A stretch of 5,764 nucleotides of DNA from an uncultured Slackia sp. (GTDB lineage: Bacteria; Actinomycetota; Coriobacteriia; Coriobacteriales; Eggerthellaceae): NCBI GenBank assembly GCA_934646845.1, contig CAKUEV010000128.1:1-5764 (forward strand). Direction: 5' to 3'. The notes under the pieces were generated by a model. It saw only the letters and a program-made list of their open reading frames with translations. It was not told the origin of the DNA and did no database searches. The translations under genes and the position numbers were made by a program. This document shows, one piece after another, positions 4,270 through 5,764 of this stretch. Each line of letters begins with the position of its first letter. The stretch's first letter is position 1.

Positions 4270-5187
4270 TTATTCTTCGGCCTTCGCCTTCGCAAGCACG
4301 CGACCGAGTTCCACGAATTCCGACAACTCGAGCGTTTCGCCGCGTCGCTTCGCGTCGATGCCCGCTTCGGCAAGAATTTCAGGAAGCTTCGCGGCAATAG
4401 CCTTGCCCTGATCGCCACGGCTCGAGAAATAGCCTTTCATCGAGTTCGAGATAGTCTTTCGACGCGTGAAAAACGCCGCGTCGGCGGCCATGCTCGCATT
4501 CGCGATTTCCTCGGCAGACAGGCCCAAGTCGCTGCGGCGGTCAAGACGAATAACCGAGCTCGTCACGCGCGGCGGCGGGAAGAAATTGCCCGGCGAAACC
4601 TGGAAACGACCCGTGGCCTTCGCGATGAGCTGCAGCTTCACCGAATACGCAGCGTAATCTTTCGTGCCCACAACGGCTTCCATGCGATCGGCCACTTCGC
4701 TTTGCACCATGACCGTGGCGCTCTGCAGGCTGGGAATTCGCTGGAAATAATCGAGCACGAGCGTCGCCGCCACGGCATAGGGCAAATTCGAAATGAACTT
4801 GTTGGGGGCCTCGCCCGCTTCAACCGCCTGCTTGCCAAATGCGGCGATCAAATCGTCGTCATTCAGACGCAGGGCGTCTTTGCCGATGAGCGTGAAGTTG
4901 TCGAAATCGTCGCACGTCTCGTCAAGCACGGCAGGCAAATCGGGGTCGCGCTCAATGGAGAGCACGTGCTTCGCGCGAGGCAAAAGCGCCACGGTCAGCG
5001 TGCCAATGCCCGGGCCAACCTCGAGCACGTTATCTTCTTCGCACACCTCGGAAAGCTTGCAAATGTTCGCGATAACGGCATCGTTCACCAAAAAGTTCTG
5101 TCCGAGCGAATGCTTCGTGGCCAAACCGTGGCGCGAAAGCACGTCACGCGTTGCCCCAACCGATGCCAAATGCGATGCGATTGCCAT
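4270..5187 (-). CDS. rsmA: 16S rRNA (adenine1518-N6/adenine1519-N6) dimethyltransferase RsmA (KsgA)
   Basis: 305 residues, slightly longer than the usual 270-295. The enzyme uses S-adenosylmethionine to dimethylate two adjacent adenines in the 3'-terminal hairpin of 16S rRNA during small-subunit assembly. Visible landmarks: KHSLGQNFLVND (25-36), SAM motif I LEVGPGIGTLTVALL (55-69), acidic ribose-binding E79, GKDAL (102-106), catalytic motif IV ISNLPY (132-137), FFPPPRVTSSVIRL (202-215) and FFTRRKTISNSMKG (239-252). The ATG at 5187 has AAGGA 6 nt upstream and starts just before the conserved region. The frame stays open about 94 codons further upstream, but that stretch overlaps the preceding gene and resembles nothing in RsmA. 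It follows the flavodoxin-like gene by 127 bp and precedes veg. Confidence 0.97.
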   Translation of the reverse strand: MAIASHLASVGATRDVLSRHGLATKHSLGQNFLVNDAVIANICKLSEVCEEDNVLEVGPGIGTLTVALLPRAKHVLSIERDPDLPAVLDETCDDFDNFTLIGKDALRLNDDDLIAAFGKQAVEAGEAPNKFISNLPYAVAATLVLDYFQRIPSLQSATVMVQSEVADRMEAVVGTKDYAAYSVKLQLIAKATGRFQVSPGNFFPPPRVTSSVIRLDRRSDLGLSAEEIANASMAADAAFFTRRKTISNSMKGYFSSRGDQGKAIAAKLPEILAEAGIDAKRRGETLELSEFVELGRVLAKAKAEE

Positions 5188-5193
5188 AGAGTT

Positions 5194-5198
5194 TCCTT
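5194..5198 (-). promoter_or_regulatory. Ribosome binding site fixing the rsmA start
   Basis: AAGGA, 6 nt before the ATG at 5187, supports this start over any further upstream start in the same open frame. Confidence 0.75.
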
Positions 5199-5255
5199 TT
5201 CTTCGTCCCCGTTGCTCAAAATCGGCACGTACGCCCCAGCAGCCACCGAGCCACG

Positions 5256-5287
5256 CGTCTTCGAGAGCCTTCAGGTTTCCGAAGACG
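5256..5287. repeat. 8-bp inverted repeat in the gap before rsmA
   Basis: CGTCTTCG (5256-5263) and CGAAGACG (5280-5287) are perfect inverted copies around 16 nt. It lies 27 nt past the flavodoxin-like stop codon but has no T-tract on the minus strand, so it is not a standard terminator. On the plus strand further pairs can form inside the loop (GAGCC with GGTTT). It may be an operator or an RNA processing/regulatory hairpin. Confidence 0.5.
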
Positions 5288-5314
5288 GGCGCATCCCATG
5301 GACCATGCCACAGG

Positions 5315-5764
5315 CTACGAACCAAACGTTTCTTTCTGCGATTCCGCCTCTGGCTGGCCCCAGCCAATGCGATCGGCCACTTCTTTAACGCACCAACCTG
5401 CAGCCCCAAATGACGAGCGCACGCAACTTTCCAGGGCGGCAAACCCATAGGGGTCGCCTCCCGAACCAATCACGTGCAACGTAACGGGACGCTTTGGCGC
5501 ATCGGCAGCACCTGGCTGTCTATTCGGCCCACGCCGTTTCTCCCAGTATGGCTGAAGTCGGTCCAAAACGGCTTTGAACTGCGACGTCGGCCCCGAGAAA
5601 TACACAGGTGCCACCACATGAACCGCCGCCGCGCCATCAAGCAGGGCATACAGCCCGTCCATGTCGTCGCGAATCACGCAATGTGTCAAATGCTCCGAGC
5701 ATTGAGCACGTTGCAACGCACGACGGCACCCCTCGCAGCCGACGCAACCGCCCACAACATGGTC
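5315..5764 (-). CDS. Flavodoxin-fold FMN reductase / iron-sulfur flavoprotein-like protein, 5' end missing
   Basis: The last 149 residues are visible. The FMN-loop N-terminus (roughly 40-50 residues expected) lies past the right edge, so no internal GTG should be taken as the start. The fragment opens with a cysteine cluster C7-x2-C10-x2-C13, then C22 and C29 before VIRDDM, like the C-x2-C-x2-C...C-x3-DDM segment of iron-sulfur flavoproteins and related NAD(P)H-dependent FMN reductases. AAAVHVVAPVYFSGPTSQFK (45-64) and AVLDRLQPYW (65-74) are the family's flavin-side strand and helix; VTLHVIGSGGDP (94-105) is the next strand. It is probably a cytoplasmic electron-transfer or quinone/nitro-type reductase; the substrate is unknown. 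Whether the cysteines hold a 4Fe-4S cluster is open, since the spacing to the fourth cysteine is longer than usual. It is codirectional with rsmA, 127 bp upstream of it. Confidence 0.85.
   Translation of the reverse strand, partial: DHVVGGCVGCEGCRRALQRAQCSEHLTHCVIRDDMDGLYALLDGAAAVHVVAPVYFSGPTSQFKAVLDRLQPYWEKRRGPNRQPGAADAPKRPVTLHVIGSGGDPYGFAALESCVRSSFGAAGWCVKEVADRIGWGQPEAESQKETFGS

Noticed and set aside
4183..5388. Long plus-strand open frame (401 codons) across rsmA
   Set aside because: It is antisense to RsmA, whose full set of motifs is present; the composition is low-complexity Arg/His-rich and resembles no protein family.
5188..5469. N-terminal extension of RsmA by 94 residues
   Set aside because: The extension overlaps the flavodoxin-like gene and the spacer, lacks RsmA-like sequence, and a good ribosome site marks the ATG at 5187.

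Overview
The window looks like chromosomal core sequence from a GC-rich anaerobe. The best fit is a Coriobacteriia/Eggerthellaceae-type actinobacterium. The reasons are a Veg-family protein next to rsmA (a Firmicutes-like arrangement) in clearly GC-rich DNA, an oxygen-sensitive double-cubane reductase of the 2-hydroxyacyl-CoA dehydratase superfamily, and a tRNA-Ala with the CGC anticodon. This assignment is inferred from gene content by eye. No plasmid, phage or insertion-sequence genes and no CRISPR array are visible.

Nearly everything is on the minus strand, so it is best read from the right end to the left. First comes the C-terminal part of a flavodoxin-fold, cysteine-rich FMN/iron-sulfur reductase, cut by the window edge. 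Next is rsmA (16S rRNA dimethyladenosine transferase), with a palindromic element in the gap before it. A Veg-family gene follows, and then a tRNA-Ala(CGC) with a good TTGACA-type promoter, an encoded CCA end and its own terminator. About 230 bases without a gene follow; they hold a 100-nt long-stem hairpin and several terminator-like structures. The only plus-strand gene is a small PEBP (YbhB/YbcL, Raf-kinase-inhibitor-like) protein, which has a strong terminator. It is divergent from a GT4-type glycosyltransferase. The 217-base divergent region carries two inverted copies of CAAGGTATGAT, a 12-bp palindrome and a TGTCGG-N7-CCGACA dyad. After the glycosyltransferase terminator there is a long leader of about 365 bases with direct repeats, nested inverted repeats and an attenuator-like T-tract. 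It leads into the N-terminal 272 residues of a YjiM-like double-cubane-cluster reductase that runs off the left edge.

The genes do not form one pathway. rsmA, veg and tRNA-Ala are translation/housekeeping neighbours. The glycosyltransferase, the PEBP protein and the reductase look like separate single-gene units, each with its own boundary signals. The most interesting unexplained material is non-coding: the 100-nt hairpin at 3389-3488, the repeat-rich leader at 818-1182, and the symmetric divergent control region at 2507-2723.
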